The notes under the pieces are model-generated. The model worked only from the letters and a program-made list of their open reading frames with translations, ran no database searches and was not told the DNA's origin. This document shows, one piece after another, positions 1 to 9,011 of a stretch of DNA of 64,000 nucleotides. Origin of the DNA: Luteitalea sp. (GTDB lineage Bacteria; Acidobacteriota; Vicinamibacteria; Vicinamibacterales; Vicinamibacteraceae); the NCBI GenBank assembly GCA_009377495.1, contig WHTZ01000018.1, positions 1 through 64,000 of the forward strand, in the 5' to 3' direction. Numbering within the stretch: the first letter of the stretch is position 1; each line of letters begins with the position of its first letter. A program made the translations under genes and the position numbers.

Positions 1-312
1 CTCGTCGTGACTGTAGATGATGTACCACTTGGGCAGCGTGAGGAAGGTCGCCGCTTCGTCGCGGGCATAGCCCGCAACCTCCGCTGGCACGTTCTGGAGG
101 GGAGGCGTGCGCGGGGCGCTCGTGCTATAGCATTTCACCCCGATGAAGGACGCGGGGGCGAGTACGGTCAAGAGCAAGAGCGCGGCGACCATGCCGGCCA
201 CACGGCTGAAGGAGAACAAACCGACTCGGTGTCGGCGGGGCTCTACGAATCGGGCCGTGCGCCCAACGCCGGCGGAAAGGCGCGTTGGCTTACGGGATCG
301 TGAGCGGAACAT
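1..312 (-). CDS. Membrane-anchored hypothetical protein, N-terminal part only (runs off left edge)
   Basis: An open minus-strand frame starts at ATG 312 and reads 104 codons without a stop to the window edge, so only the N-terminus is visible. After a basic stretch there is one hydrophobic segment at about residues 41-59 (MVAALLLLTVLAPASFIGV), consistent with a membrane anchor or signal anchor. The visible part ends in TFLTLPKWYIIYSHDE, which reads like conserved protein rather than chance translation and resembles conserved hypothetical proteins carrying an L(P/T)xWYIVYS motif. An internal ATG at 192 would begin right at the hydrophobic segment and is an alternative start. I do not recognise a function. 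Confidence 0.6.
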   Translation of the reverse strand, partial: MFRSRSRKPTRLSAGVGRTARFVEPRRHRVGLFSFSRVAGMVAALLLLTVLAPASFIGVKCYSTSAPRTPPLQNVPAEVAGYARDEAATFLTLPKWYIIYSHDE

Positions 313-706
313 GGTCGCGCGCTGGTTGGCCGTGAGGGCGCGGGTTGACAAACCCGACCACGAGCGCGATGGCGGCAATCACCGCGTGTCGACGCTGGCT
401 CGCGCTGATAGGAACGCTGACATCTTATACCACGGTTCAGCGTGGGTTGCGCCAGCGGAACAGCGGCCACAAACGAGTACAAGGTTCTCGTAACGAGCCG
501 CATAACGGGCTAAGAGATGCACACGGGGTAGTTATTGGCGGGCGACCGTTGTTCCCTTGACCCCGTGACCCTTTGCCCCCTTGATCTCTTGGCCGCTTCT
601 TCACCTGCCCCCACGTTCCTACCTGTGTAGGTGGTGACCTGCCACTTCCGTCCATCGTATCGTGCCCACGTCAGCCGCGATGTGTGACGTGCTGACGGAG
701 GGAATC
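313..706. other. Intergenic region with pyrimidine-rich repeat-like tract
   Basis: No convincing gene is seen here. Bases about 548-600 are a C/T-rich tract built from cttgacccc/accctttg words, which recur near 51765-51800. A small hairpin (CCTAC-CTGT-GTAGG) lies near 618-633. The short predicted frames on both strands lack conserved-looking sequence. The region probably carries promoters for the divergent genes at 312 (minus) and 707 (plus), but I cannot place a -10/-35 pair with confidence. Confidence 0.4.
669..697 (+). promoter_or_regulatory. Inverted repeat abutting the ribosome-binding site of the OmpA-family gene
   Basis: CGTCAGC (669-675) and GCTGACG (691-697) form a seven-base-pair stem with a 15-base loop. 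The 3' arm touches the GGAGGG Shine-Dalgarno stretch that precedes ATG 707. A stem here could partly occlude the ribosome-binding site. The structure is seen in the sequence; a regulatory role is inference. Confidence 0.3.
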
Positions 707-1780
707 ATGTCAATACTAACAACCGCTGCTCTTGCGTTTGCGGACGCCGCGATGTCGCCTGCAAGCGCGCAGCCCAACTTGACGCTTCCGACTGAGGACA
801 CGGAGGGCAGCCAGGACAACCCCGTGTTGAAGCGCTACGAGGGCTCGTTCATCGTCGCATACGAACAGCAGCGCTATGCCGAGTTCACGCTTCCGTTTTC
901 GCCATTGGAGCTCGTGCCCGAGAAGAAGGACAACCACAACAACCAGCTTCACGAACCGAAAGAGCAGAAAGCGCTGGAGGGGCCGTACACCCGGCTCGTT
1001 TATCTCGTTCCCGGGGATCGGTCGCCGCTAGAGGTTCTGCGTAATTACCAAGATGAAATCAAGGGTAAGAGCGGGAAAACTCTGTTCGAGTGCAAGGACG
1101 TCGAGTGCGGCGGCGATCCTAAACGAAGCAGCTCCGGCGGTGGCGGCAAGACCAGCCTGGCGATGTACCTCTATCCCGAGGATCGCGTCGCCAAGGACCG
1201 GTCGGTTGGGTCGTGTGCTCTTACGACGCGTATCGCCGATCAACACTACGCGGCCGCTGAGCTTCCCGACGATGGGGCGCATGTGTCCGTGCTCACGTAC
1301 ACGGTCAACAGCACGGCGGGCTCTTGCCAAGATTTGAACGGTAGGACCGTTGCCGTCGTCGACATCGTCGAGGGCGAAGCTCGCGAGGAGAAGATGGTGA
1401 CGGTGTCGGCCGAGGACATGGCTGGCGGGCTTTCCAGCGCAGGTAAGGTTGCACTGTACGGGATCTACTTCGATTCCAACAAAGCAGACGTCAAACCGGA
1501 GTCGGCTGAGACGCTGCAGGAGATTGCGGCGCTGCTCGAAGGAGATCCGAAGCTCAGCCTCTACGTTGTGGGTCACACCGACAGCGAAGGTGGCTATGAC
1601 TACAACATCGACCTTTCCGATCAGCGGGCCGCATCGGTGGTCAAGGAACTAGCAGCGAAGCACGGCGTTGACGCGAAGCGACTCAAGCCTGCCGGCGTAG
1701 GGCTGCTGGCCCCGGTAGCGTCCAACGCCGCCGAGGAAGGCCGCGCCAAGAACCGTCGCGTTGAGCTCGTGAAGCAGTAG
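707..1780 (+). CDS. OmpA-family outer-membrane protein with DUF4892-like N-terminal region
   Basis: This is a 357-residue exported protein. The start at ATG 707 is chosen because a GGAGGG site lies just upstream and the product then begins with a signal peptide (MSILTTAALAF...ASA, cleavage near residue 21). The C-terminal domain, from about residue 251, is a clear OmpA/MotB peptidoglycan-binding domain: YFDSNKADVKPES, then VVGHTDSEG, and the closing AKNRRVEL with the conserved arginines. Residues about 30-220 resemble DUF4892, a region found ahead of OmpA domains, with the paired cysteine motif CKDVECGG and a glycine-rich loop. It probably tethers the outer membrane to the cell wall. It has its own ribosome-binding site and no obvious operon partner. 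The OmpA call is secure; the DUF4892 match is from memory of the family. Confidence 0.88.
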   Translation: MSILTTAALAFADAAMSPASAQPNLTLPTEDTEGSQDNPVLKRYEGSFIVAYEQQRYAEFTLPFSPLELVPEKKDNHNNQLHEPKEQKALEGPYTRLVYLVPGDRSPLEVLRNYQDEIKGKSGKTLFECKDVECGGDPKRSSSGGGGKTSLAMYLYPEDRVAKDRSVGSCALTTRIADQHYAAAELPDDGAHVSVLTYTVNSTAGSCQDLNGRTVAVVDIVEGEAREEKMVTVSAEDMAGGLSSAGKVALYGIYFDSNKADVKPESAETLQEIAALLEGDPKLSLYVVGHTDSEGGYDYNIDLSDQRAASVVKELAAKHGVDAKRLKPAGVGLLAPVASNAAEEGRAKNRRVELVKQ

Positions 1781-1873
1781 GCGGGGACAACGAAACGCGG
1801 TTTGATGGAGGCGAAAGCGCGCGTCCCTTCGGGTGCGGATGCTCGCGTGGAATTCGGATCGTCGGAGGCGGTC

Positions 1874-3159
1874 ATGAGCGTGTTTGGTCTTATCGCTCCG
1901 TTCGTCGGCAACCGCGCGTCTACCGAGCCAGCCAGGGCATGGATACGTAGCGGGCGCCGTTGGGCGGGCCCGCGCACGGGTGTCATCGTGACGATGCTAG
2001 CGGTGACAGCGACGAGCGTCGCTGTCAGAGGAGGACAGCTGGCGCCCGAGGATACCTTGCCGCGCGTAACCGTCGACCAAGCCGTTGTCGACGACGTTGC
2101 CGCCGAGGGCGCGGCCGATTTTTGGGTCGTCTTTCGCGAGAAGGCCGACCTCAGCGCGGCCGAACGCATCAGGGACTGGGCGGCTCGAGGTCAGTACGTC
2201 TACGACCAGCTGACGAGAACCGCACGGGAAAGCCAGGCTGCTTTTTCTGCGGAACTGGCATACGGCAACGTGCAGCACGAGTCGGGTCGCAGGTGCAATC
2301 CGTGGATATCGTCGAGGACGAGGCGACACACGTCGACTTCACGCTCGACCCGGCTGTGTTGCACCCGGTGTCTGGCAGGGTGACCGACGACAGCGGCATG
2401 CCGGTTGCCGGCGCACTCGTCACGATCGAGGGCATCGGTGCACCGTTCGACTCGGCGACAACCGACGTCGACGGCGCGTACTTGCACACGCTGCCAGAAG
2501 GCAGCTACAGGGCGACCTTTTCGGCCGGCGGGTGTCTCGCCGATGTCTCCGCCGAGCTCGTTGTCGACGGGCCCGAGACGCTCGACGTCCAGCTCGATCG
2601 GCGCCGCGACACGCATGGGCACGCGTGCGCGCTCGAAGCATCTGACTACATCGAGGCCACGGATCCGTTAGCGCTGAGCGGCGACGACGCGTCAACGTCG
2701 ATGGAGCCGCCGTTCGCCTTTCCGTACTACGGCCCGGCCTACACCATGGTCCATGTGGCCACGAACGGGTTCCTGAGCTTCACCCTCCCCGATGCCACGT
2801 CCAGCAATAGCTCGATCCCGAGCGCGACGCCACCCAACGCAGCGGTTTATCCCTTTTTGGGATGACCTGTTCGTCGACGCCGACTCCCAGGTGCTGACGG
2901 CGACACGCGGCGAGGAAGGTAGCCGTCAGTTCGTGATCGAGTGGCGCAACGTCCGCCCGTACAGCGGCACTGAACCCCACCCCCACTGGTCAACTACGAC
3001 ATTGCCGAGCATGTCGGTCAGAACACGGCCATGGTCCACCGATTCTATGTTGAGATCGCCGATGGGTCACTGCGAATTCGGTTCATCGAAAGGGTCGGTT
3101 TCCACGCCCCGATCGTGAGCGCCATCGAAGTCAGCCACCGACCCGACCTGACGCAGTAA
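1874..3159 (+). pseudogene. Remnant of a subtilisin-type (S8, bacillopeptidase-F-like) secreted protease: catalytic domain lost, several frameshifts
   Basis: From ATG 1874, behind a GGAGG site, the frame encodes a leader and then FWVVFREKADLSAAERI and ARGQYVYDQLT, which look like the pro-region of bacillopeptidase-F-type S8 proteases. Near 2280 the conserved sequence jumps to another frame and straight to a carboxypeptidase-regulatory-like fold (HPVSGRVTDDSGMPVAGALV), so the several hundred residues expected to hold the Asp/His/Ser catalytic domain are missing. Near 2850 (VYPFWDDLFVDAD) and near 2980 (LVNYDIAEHVGQNTAMVHRF) the frame shifts twice more, before TAA at 3157-3159. Three frame changes plus a large deletion make a functional protease very unlikely. 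The family assignment is inference from the pro-region and accessory domain. Confidence 0.72.
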
Positions 3160-3431
3160 CGGGAGTATGACGTCGACGGGTTTTGGTACCCAGTGGCCTG
3201 ACACTGCCGCCAGCCGCTCGAGGAAGTACGCTTGTTTTCGAAGGCAAGGACTAGTAAGTACTACCCCAGTTAGAGTATCCTGCGATCGACGGTTTCGAAC
3301 CGCCCTCCATTCTCCCCAGGAGCAAGCCAGAAGGACCCGCGGCCCCGCTGTGCGTCGGTGAGAGGCTGGGCTCGCCCCGAGCGACGTCTCGGGTCACATG
3401 AGCGCGCCTCTCGAATGGGAAGGGAGACCCA
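3160..3431. other. Intergenic region upstream of FG-GAP gene
   Basis: No gene is seen. The most AT-rich part, 3247-3280, contains actagtaagtactacccc and ttagagtatcc, with an AGTACT palindrome. It is a plausible promoter or operator zone for the gene at 3432. A GGTTTCGAACC near-palindrome follows near 3290. The exact elements cannot be fixed by eye. Confidence 0.3.
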
Positions 3432-5837
3432 GTGATGACGCTTCAACACGCGCGCGCTGTCGCCGGCCGCCTGTGGTGGTCCGGCTTGTGGAGGCTTCGA
3501 CGGGACAGCCGACACACTTTCGTACCGCGAGTCGCCGTGACGATTCACCTCGTGTTCGCCATGGTTGCCGCCGCATCGCCCCAAGATCCCCCCGGTGAGA
3601 TTGACGCACAGGCTCTGACCGTCGACGAGCGGGCGACGCTTACCGCCTCAAATGGACAGGCTGAGGACCGATTCGGCTGGTCGGCCGCCGTGGACGGGGC
3701 GACGATCGTCGTGGGCGCACCATACGCAACCATTGGCGAGAACGAGGCGCAGGGCGTCGCCTACGTGTTCGTGCGCTCCAGGAACGGCTGGAGCGATGCC
3801 GTCGAGACGGCGACGCTCACGGCGTCCGACGGGGCGGCGCTCGACTCGTTCGGCAGCACTGTAGCCGTCTATCGCGACACCATTGTGGTCGGCGCACCGC
3901 TCGCCGACGTTGGCGAGAACGCGGACCAGGGTGTGGTGTATGTCTTTACGCGCCCGGCGGGTGGCTGGACCGACATGGTCGAGACCGCCACTCTCAGGGC
4001 GTCGGATGGGGCGGCGCTCGACTCGTTTGGCAGCGCCGTGGCCATCGCGCGCAGCACGCTCGCGGTGGGCGCCCCGTTTGCGGCGCCCGACGGGAACGCG
4101 TACCAGGGTGCAGCCTACGTGTTCGCGCGGCCGGAGGACGGCTGGGCCGACGCGTTCGAGAGTGGGAAGCTCACGGCGTCGGACGGAGCGGCAGGTGACC
4201 GGCTCGGCTGGTCGGTCGCCACAAACGGAGACGAGATTGTCGCCGGCGCGCCGTTGGTCACCATTGGCGAGAACCTGCAGCAGGGCGCGGCCTACGTCTT
4301 CAAGTGTCCCCCGGGTGGCTGGACGAGCGTGATCGAGGCCGCAAAGCTGACGCCGTCGCGCGGAGCGCCGAGTGACTGGTTCGGCCACTCGGTGGCGATG
4401 AGCGGAGGCACAGTCGCCGTGGCCGCACCATTTAGCGACGTCGACGGGAACGACGACCAGGGCGCAGTCTACGTGTTTGTGAAACCGGAAGGTCGCTGGA
4501 TCGACGCAACCGAGACCGCAACGCTGACGGCGCCGGACGGGGCAGCTGCGGACCTGTTCGGCTGGTCCGTTGCGATGAGCGTCGACACCCTCGTTGTGGG
4601 CGCGCCGGCGACGGCCGCGGCCGGCAATGTCCACCAGGGCGCGGCGCATATCTTTACCCAGCCACCGGCTGGGTGGACATCCGATGCCGAGGTCGTGAAG
4701 CTGACCTCCGCGAACGGGGCAGCCGAAGACGTGCTTGGTGCCGCCGTCGCCGTGACTGTCGACGCTGTCGTTGTCGGTGCGTCTTCCGCCGATACAGAGA
4801 ATAGCGACCAAGGCTCGGCCCACGTCTTCTCATTTTCTAAAGCTGACGTAGATGCGCCGACGACAACCATTACCTTGACGCCAGCGGCACCAGACGGAGC
4901 AAACGACTGGTTCGTGACCAGCCCCACTGTCATTGTGTCCGCCAGCGACCAGCCGACCGGTTCAGGTGTGACCGAGGTCCGTTGCGTTCTCGACCCTGCG
5001 TCGACGCCGGCCAGCGTCGCCGACCTGCCGCCGGAATGCATCTTCACGGGTGGGGGTGCTGAGCTCATTGCGGACGGGAACCACACCCTTTACGCGGCAG
5101 CCGTGGATGCGGCGGGCAACGCGAGCGTCGTGGAGAGCGCGAGCGTGTCGATCGACCGGACGCCGCCCAGCGTGACTTGTGACGCGCCGGCACCGCTCTT
5201 CGTGATCAACCAAGACGAGGCGGAGGTGTGGGCCACGGTGGAGGACGCGACCTGTGGCCCGGCGGCGTCCCGTGTCGCCGCCTCGGCAAACACGACGAGC
5301 GGGGGCAATCAGAGCACAACGCTCCGCGGGACGGATCTCGCGGGACACACCACCAAGGTCGCGTGTCCGTACACGGTCGCCGTCCCGCGCACCCTGACGT
5401 TCTTTCTGCACGGCCGTGACATTGAAGAGACGGGCCTTGGCTTCACCATGGACGAGAGCCCGCCACCCCCGCAGCCGCTCATCGTGAATCTGTTGGGTAC
5501 GCCCAGCTGGCTCACCGAGCCGACTCTGACTGGCACCTTCTTGGAGGACGCGACGTTCGAGTTCACGATACCGTGCGCGCTGGCGTTGACACTGACCAAG
5601 ACCGTCCGGCTGGCAGCGACCAACGCGGAGGGCGGCGATGAACAGGTGCTGGGCGAGACCACGCGACCAGCGCGCCTCTGTGTCGAGCAGGAAACACTCA
5701 CCATTCCGGTGACCGCGCCCGTGGAGCTGACCAATCAACGCTTGAAGCTCACCATTTCGTCGCTGAGCGTCGGCGTCAACTTGAACACGGGTCACCACGC
5801 GGTCGTGCGGGCAACCAGCTTCGTGGGCGAGCCGTGA
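3432..5837 (+). CDS. Secreted seven-repeat FG-GAP beta-propeller protein with Ig-like C-terminal part
   Basis: This 801-residue exported protein starts at ATG 3432 (ATG 3435 is equally possible) behind a GGGAGA site. A basic leader and hydrophobic stretch (VAVTIHLVFAMVAAASP) suggest export. Residues about 65-475 are seven tandem units of roughly 59 residues, each with the pattern LTASDGAA-D-FG-SVA, then VVGAP, then QGAAYVF-RP-GGW. This is the FG-GAP/integrin-type propeller pattern, and seven units would close one propeller. From about residue 476 come Ig-like/HYR-type segments (ATTTITLTP-like and DRTPPSVTCDAP), followed by a C-terminal beta-rich segment. A paralogous propeller is encoded at 44931. 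Probable roles are surface binding or adhesion; no catalytic residues are seen. Confidence 0.82.
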   Translation: MMTLQHARAVAGRLWWSGLWRLRRDSRHTFVPRVAVTIHLVFAMVAAASPQDPPGEIDAQALTVDERATLTASNGQAEDRFGWSAAVDGATIVVGAPYATIGENEAQGVAYVFVRSRNGWSDAVETATLTASDGAALDSFGSTVAVYRDTIVVGAPLADVGENADQGVVYVFTRPAGGWTDMVETATLRASDGAALDSFGSAVAIARSTLAVGAPFAAPDGNAYQGAAYVFARPEDGWADAFESGKLTASDGAAGDRLGWSVATNGDEIVAGAPLVTIGENLQQGAAYVFKCPPGGWTSVIEAAKLTPSRGAPSDWFGHSVAMSGGTVAVAAPFSDVDGNDDQGAVYVFVKPEGRWIDATETATLTAPDGAAADLFGWSVAMSVDTLVVGAPATAAAGNVHQGAAHIFTQPPAGWTSDAEVVKLTSANGAAEDVLGAAVAVTVDAVVVGASSADTENSDQGSAHVFSFSKADVDAPTTTITLTPAAPDGANDWFVTSPTVIVSASDQPTGSGVTEVRCVLDPASTPASVADLPPECIFTGGGAELIADGNHTLYAAAVDAAGNASVVESASVSIDRTPPSVTCDAPAPLFVINQDEAEVWATVEDATCGPAASRVAASANTTSGGNQSTTLRGTDLAGHTTKVACPYTVAVPRTLTFFLHGRDIEETGLGFTMDESPPPPQPLIVNLLGTPSWLTEPTLTGTFLEDATFEFTIPCALALTLTKTVRLAATNAEGGDEQVLGETTRPARLCVEQETLTIPVTAPVELTNQRLKLTISSLSVGVNLNTGHHAVVRATSFVGEP

Positions 5838-6126
5838 TACCGATGGGGTTGTCACGGAAGAAGAGTTTCGCGGGTTTCTCGACCAAGAGGTCACGCCTCG
5901 CTTTCCTGGCGGGCTGACCGTGGTCGAGGGCGATGGCCAGTTCAGGGGTGCAGAGGGTGTAATCATCGAGGAAGATTCCTTCGTGCTCATCCTCTTGCAC
6001 CCGGTCGAAACGTTCTGGGAGAGCAGCGGAAAGATTGAGCGCATTCGGCAGCGCTATATGGCGCAGTTTCAACAGGAGTCGGTGCTCCGCGTCGACGATC
6101 CGCTATCGGTTTGGGTATCGTTTTAG
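5836..6126 (+). pseudogene. 5'-truncated DUF3574-family remnant
   Basis: A frame ending at TAA 6124-6126 encodes VVTEEEFRGFLDQEVTPRFP, then GGLTVVEGDGQFRG, and later RYMAQFQQESVLRVDDP. This matches my recollection of the C-terminal two-thirds of DUF3574 proteins. The coding signal begins right at the stop codon of the preceding FG-GAP gene. No start codon precedes the conserved block: in-frame stops lie at 5764 and 5779, and the first GTG is at 5920, deep inside the domain. The N-terminal part of the family is therefore absent. It is best read as a truncated relic whose 5' end was replaced. A non-standard start or fusion is less likely. Confidence 0.6.
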
Positions 6127-6135
6127 CGCGTTGGA

Positions 6136-6159
6136 GGCGCCCCTAAAGGGGCGCCCTAC
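6136..6159. repeat. Hairpin repeat H, copy 1
   Basis: GGCGCCCC-TAAA-GGGGCGCC (6136-6155) is a perfect eight-base-pair stem followed by CTAC. The reverse complement of the whole stretch recurs at about 30333-30356, and a variant lies at 37914-37933. Confidence 0.75.
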
Positions 6160-6180
6160 CGCTCTGCACGAACGTTTGAG

Positions 6181-6318
6181 GTAGGGCGCGGCTTCCGCCT
6201 TCGCGCTTCGCGCTTCGGCGAGACCGCCACGGCGGCCCGCGAGACGCGGGCCGCTCGCCAGCACTGGCTTGTCGGGTCCCGATGGGACCCGAGCGGGGCG
6301 GAGGCGGTTAGCCGCGCC
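6181..6318 (-). repeat. Intergenic repeat R, copy 1, overlapping the 3' end of the sulfatase-fold gene
   Basis: The stretch opens with gtagggcgcggcttccgcc and closes with ggcggaggcggttagccgcg. Read on the minus strand these ends match the two ends of the copy at 37956-38031, which starts GGCGCGGCTAACCGCCTCC and ends with a gccgcgccctac-type block. The interiors differ. The closing block supplies the TAA stop codon (6308-6310) and the final residues of the minus-strand gene. Confidence 0.6.
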
Positions 6319-8224
6319 GCTCGAACGACGCCGGGATCCGATAGCGCTTCGACCGCAAATGGCGGATGAGGATCCGCTTCGCCTCCTCCGGCTCGAACGG
6401 CTCGCATGTCTCCGCTCCCGGCACGGTGGGTACACGGCCGCCATGCGCGTCCGGCGGGTCGTGGTCCACTTTGAGATAGAGCCAGCGATTGCCTCGAACG
6501 AGCGTGGCGACGCCGAGGCTGTAGAACGGTGGCCCAGCGACGACGGTCGCGAGGCCTCCACCATCTGTGGGCTCGGGTGTTGTGGAAATGGCGCCAAAGA
6601 CCGGTCGGCAGGGGGTTACCTCGCCGAGGAGCGATTGGCCCTCCATCCATCGTGGTGCTCGGATGCCGAGCACATCGAGCACCGTCGGTGCGATGTCAAT
6701 CATCTGCGCCGTGACGCCGGGGCGTCCGCGTCGCGCGCCGCCCGGCAAACGCACCATGAGCGGCAACCGCACGTTTGTTTGGAACCGGGCTCCGTGATCC
6801 GAGTAGACAACGACCAGCGTATTCGCGAATGCGCCGCGCGCCTCGAGCAGATCGACGATATCGCGCACATACGCATCCCCGTCCAGAATCGCGTCGTCGT
6901 AGAACTCCCGGATCCGCTCCGTGTCCTGCGTCATGCCTGCCGAGAAGTGTCGCTCGCGAGGCCCGAACTTCGGGCCGTGCGTGACCATGATATGGACGTG
7001 CGCGAAGAACGGCTCATTGCTGTCCTGAATGAATCGAGTGACCTCCAGCATGCGCGTCTCGTCCCCGAACTGGGCTCCAAGGGTCTCGGTAACCTGTTCG
7101 AAGGGATCCGACCCCCGTTCCCCAGCCAGTTGCTCGACGCGCGCGCGCACGCGCAGCAGCACCTGGTCGAACAAGAAACGGCCCGGCCCCAACCGCGCGG
7201 CCACCTGCGCGCCAGGAATGCCAGGCGCCCTGGATTGGTTGTTGACGACGTCGAATGCGCCACGCATGTTGAAGTCCACCGACGCAGCAAAGTGACGCAC
7301 GGCGAACTGGCCTGTTCGGTAGCCGAGGGCACGCAAGAAGGCCGGCAGGTGGAGTGCCGTATCCCGACCTCGCAGGATGTCCGGTGCATAGATGACCCGC
7401 GTCGTCGTGGGTGCACGTCCCGTGAGGATGGCGGTCAGCGATCCGGCTGTGTTGCCCCCGTTCGAGAAGGCGTTGGGAAACACCAGCGACTCGCGCCCGA
7501 GGGTCTCGAGGAACGGTGTGGTCTGCCGCGTGTAGCCGTACACGGACATGTGGTCTGCGTTTACGCCGTCGAGGCCGACCAGCAGGATGTTCGGGCGCCC
7601 CTTGGTGGTACGCGTGGTGGCCGTGGTTGCTGCGGCGCTCGACGTGAAGGTCACCTCGACCACGGCCGCGAGGCCGGCCGCAGTGGCGAGCGCCGCGGCG
7701 CTTCTCGCCCATCGTTGCCGCGACCGCGCGTTCGTGTGGAGTGTCGCGGCCATCCGTCCGACCCAGACGTAGATGAGCGCACCGGCCAGGAGCACCGCAC
7801 CCGCATACCACAGCCGGGATCGGTCGAGCGAGCGGATGCCCCACCCGAAGAGCGTGTGCGTGAAGTTGTCGACGAGAAGCAGACCAGACGCGAGCAGCAC
7901 GAACGCGGGCGGGAGCTGCAGCAGCCACCGGGAGGCGCAGCGTAAGCCTGCTGTTGGCATCGAGCGCCCCACGAGCCAGACGAGGCCGAGGAGCGACAGG
8001 CCCGCGAGGAGCACCGGCAGCGTGGCGGCCCCGAGCGGGATGACACGTTCGCCCCACGGAAGGACCGAGAGAAACGACGGCTTCGTGACGAAGAACAGCC
8101 ACTCCATACCCAGGAAGAACCAGACCGCCGCCACGTAGAGGCTGGCCCAGACCCGGTATGAGAGGAGTGGCTCGTCCGTGGTGGGAATGGATGATGCCCG
8201 CAACCTCACTGCGCTACCGCGCAC
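6308..8224 (-). CDS. Membrane-bound sulfatase/alkaline-phosphatase-superfamily enzyme
   Basis: This 638-residue protein starts at GTG 8224 (GTG 8209 is an alternative). The first 200 residues hold about five hydrophobic segments, including VWASLYVAAVWFFLGM and LVLL/AGLSLLGLVW-type stretches. A sulfatase-fold domain starts near residue 212 with RPNILLVGLDGVNADHMS. The nucleophile region reads GGNTAGSLTAILTGR, with threonine where classical sulfatases have Cys/Ser-x-Pro-x-Arg. This recalls LTA-synthase and phosphoethanolamine-transferase enzymes. HIMVTHGPKF and YSDHG supply likely metal ligands. The architecture (membrane helices then an exported phosphotransferase-type domain) suggests an envelope polymer or lipid modifier; the substrate is unknown. 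It is the third gene after nfeD and slipin, 16 bases downstream of the latter. Confidence 0.78.
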   Translation of the reverse strand: MRGSAVRLRASSIPTTDEPLLSYRVWASLYVAAVWFFLGMEWLFFVTKPSFLSVLPWGERVIPLGAATLPVLLAGLSLLGLVWLVGRSMPTAGLRCASRWLLQLPPAFVLLASGLLLVDNFTHTLFGWGIRSLDRSRLWYAGAVLLAGALIYVWVGRMAATLHTNARSRQRWARSAAALATAAGLAAVVEVTFTSSAAATTATTRTTKGRPNILLVGLDGVNADHMSVYGYTRQTTPFLETLGRESLVFPNAFSNGGNTAGSLTAILTGRAPTTTRVIYAPDILRGRDTALHLPAFLRALGYRTGQFAVRHFAASVDFNMRGAFDVVNNQSRAPGIPGAQVAARLGPGRFLFDQVLLRVRARVEQLAGERGSDPFEQVTETLGAQFGDETRMLEVTRFIQDSNEPFFAHVHIMVTHGPKFGPRERHFSAGMTQDTERIREFYDDAILDGDAYVRDIVDLLEARGAFANTLVVVYSDHGARFQTNVRLPLMVRLPGGARRGRPGVTAQMIDIAPTVLDVLGIRAPRWMEGQSLLGEVTPCRPVFGAISTTPEPTDGGGLATVVAGPPFYSLGVATLVRGNRWLYLKVDHDPPDAHGGRVPTVPGAETCEPFEPEEAKRILIRHLRSKRYRIPASFERRG

Positions 8225-8240
8225 TCCTGTCGCGCACCCG

Positions 8241-9011
8241 CTACCGCTGGTCCGTCGGGCGGACCGTCGCGTCGCGAACCACCCTCAAGAGGTCGATGGG
8301 CAACGGGAAGATGATCGTCGAGTTGTGCTCGGCCGCGATGTCTGTCAGCGTCTGGAGGTAACGCAGGGTGATGGCCATCGGCTCGCGATTGATCACGGCA
8401 GCGGCTTGCGCCAATTTCTCCGATGCGCTCAACTCGCCCTCCGCGTGGATGATCTTCGCCCGCTTCTCGCGTTCCGCCTCGGCTTGCCGCGCCATGGCCC
8501 GCTGCATGTCTGCGGGCAGATCCACGTGCTTCACCTCGACCGACGACACCTTGATGCCCCACGGGTCGGTTTGACTGTCGAGGATTTGCTGGAGCTCCTG
8601 GTTCAGCCGATCGCGTTGCGCGAGCAGATCGTCCAACTCCGCCCGTCCCAGAATGCTCCGCAGCGTCGTTTGCGCGAGCTGTGACGTGGCGTAGTGGAAG
8701 TTCTCCACCTCGACGATCGCGTTCTTCGGGTTCATGACACGGAAGTAGAGGACGGCGTTCACCTTGACCGAGACGTTGTCGCGCGTGATGATGTCTTGCG
8801 GTGGCACGTCGAACACGACTGTGCGCAGGCTGACGCGCACCATACGGTCGATTGGCCGGAAGACAAAGATGATACCAGGGCCCTTGGGCCGTGGCAGTAC
8901 CTTGCCCAACCGGAAGATGACGCCTCGCTCGTACTCATTCAAGATCTTGATCGAGTTGAGCAGATAGAGCACGACGACCGCCAGCACCAATAGATAGGGG
9001 GAGAAGGTCAT
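8241..9011 (-). CDS. Slipin/SPFH (band 7) membrane protein
   Basis: This 256-residue protein starts at ATG 9011, overlapping the nfeD stop codon (ATGA), so translation is probably coupled. It has one N-terminal membrane segment ([12 protein letters not shown]), then the slipin signature [21 protein letters not shown] and a band 7 domain ([31 protein letters not shown]). A charged helical region ([21 protein letters not shown]) follows, typical of oligomerising stomatin-like proteins. A much longer open frame continues upstream but only shadows nfeD. Slipins form membrane assemblies with NfeD partners, which fits this gene pair exactly. Confidence 0.93.
   Translation of the reverse strand: MTFSPYLLVLAVVVLYLLNSIKILNEYERGVIFRLGKVLPRPKGPGIIFVFRPIDRMVRVSLRTVVFDVPPQDIITRDNVSVKVNAVLYFRVMNPKNAIVEVENFHYATSQLAQTTLRSILGRAELDDLLAQRDRLNQELQQILDSQTDPWGIKVSSVEVKHVDLPADMQRAMARQAEAEREKRAKIIHAEGELSASEKLAQAAAVINREPMAITLRYLQTLTDIAAEHNSTIIFPLPIDLLRVVRDATVRPTDQR

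Noticed and set aside
3247..3300. Possible tRNA-like or T-arm sequence (ggtttcgaaccgcc)
   Set aside because: No acceptor, D or anticodon arms can be folded around it.
6269..7945. 558-residue plus-strand open frame
   Set aside because: It lies opposite the sulfatase-fold gene, with His/Arg-rich composition and no motifs.
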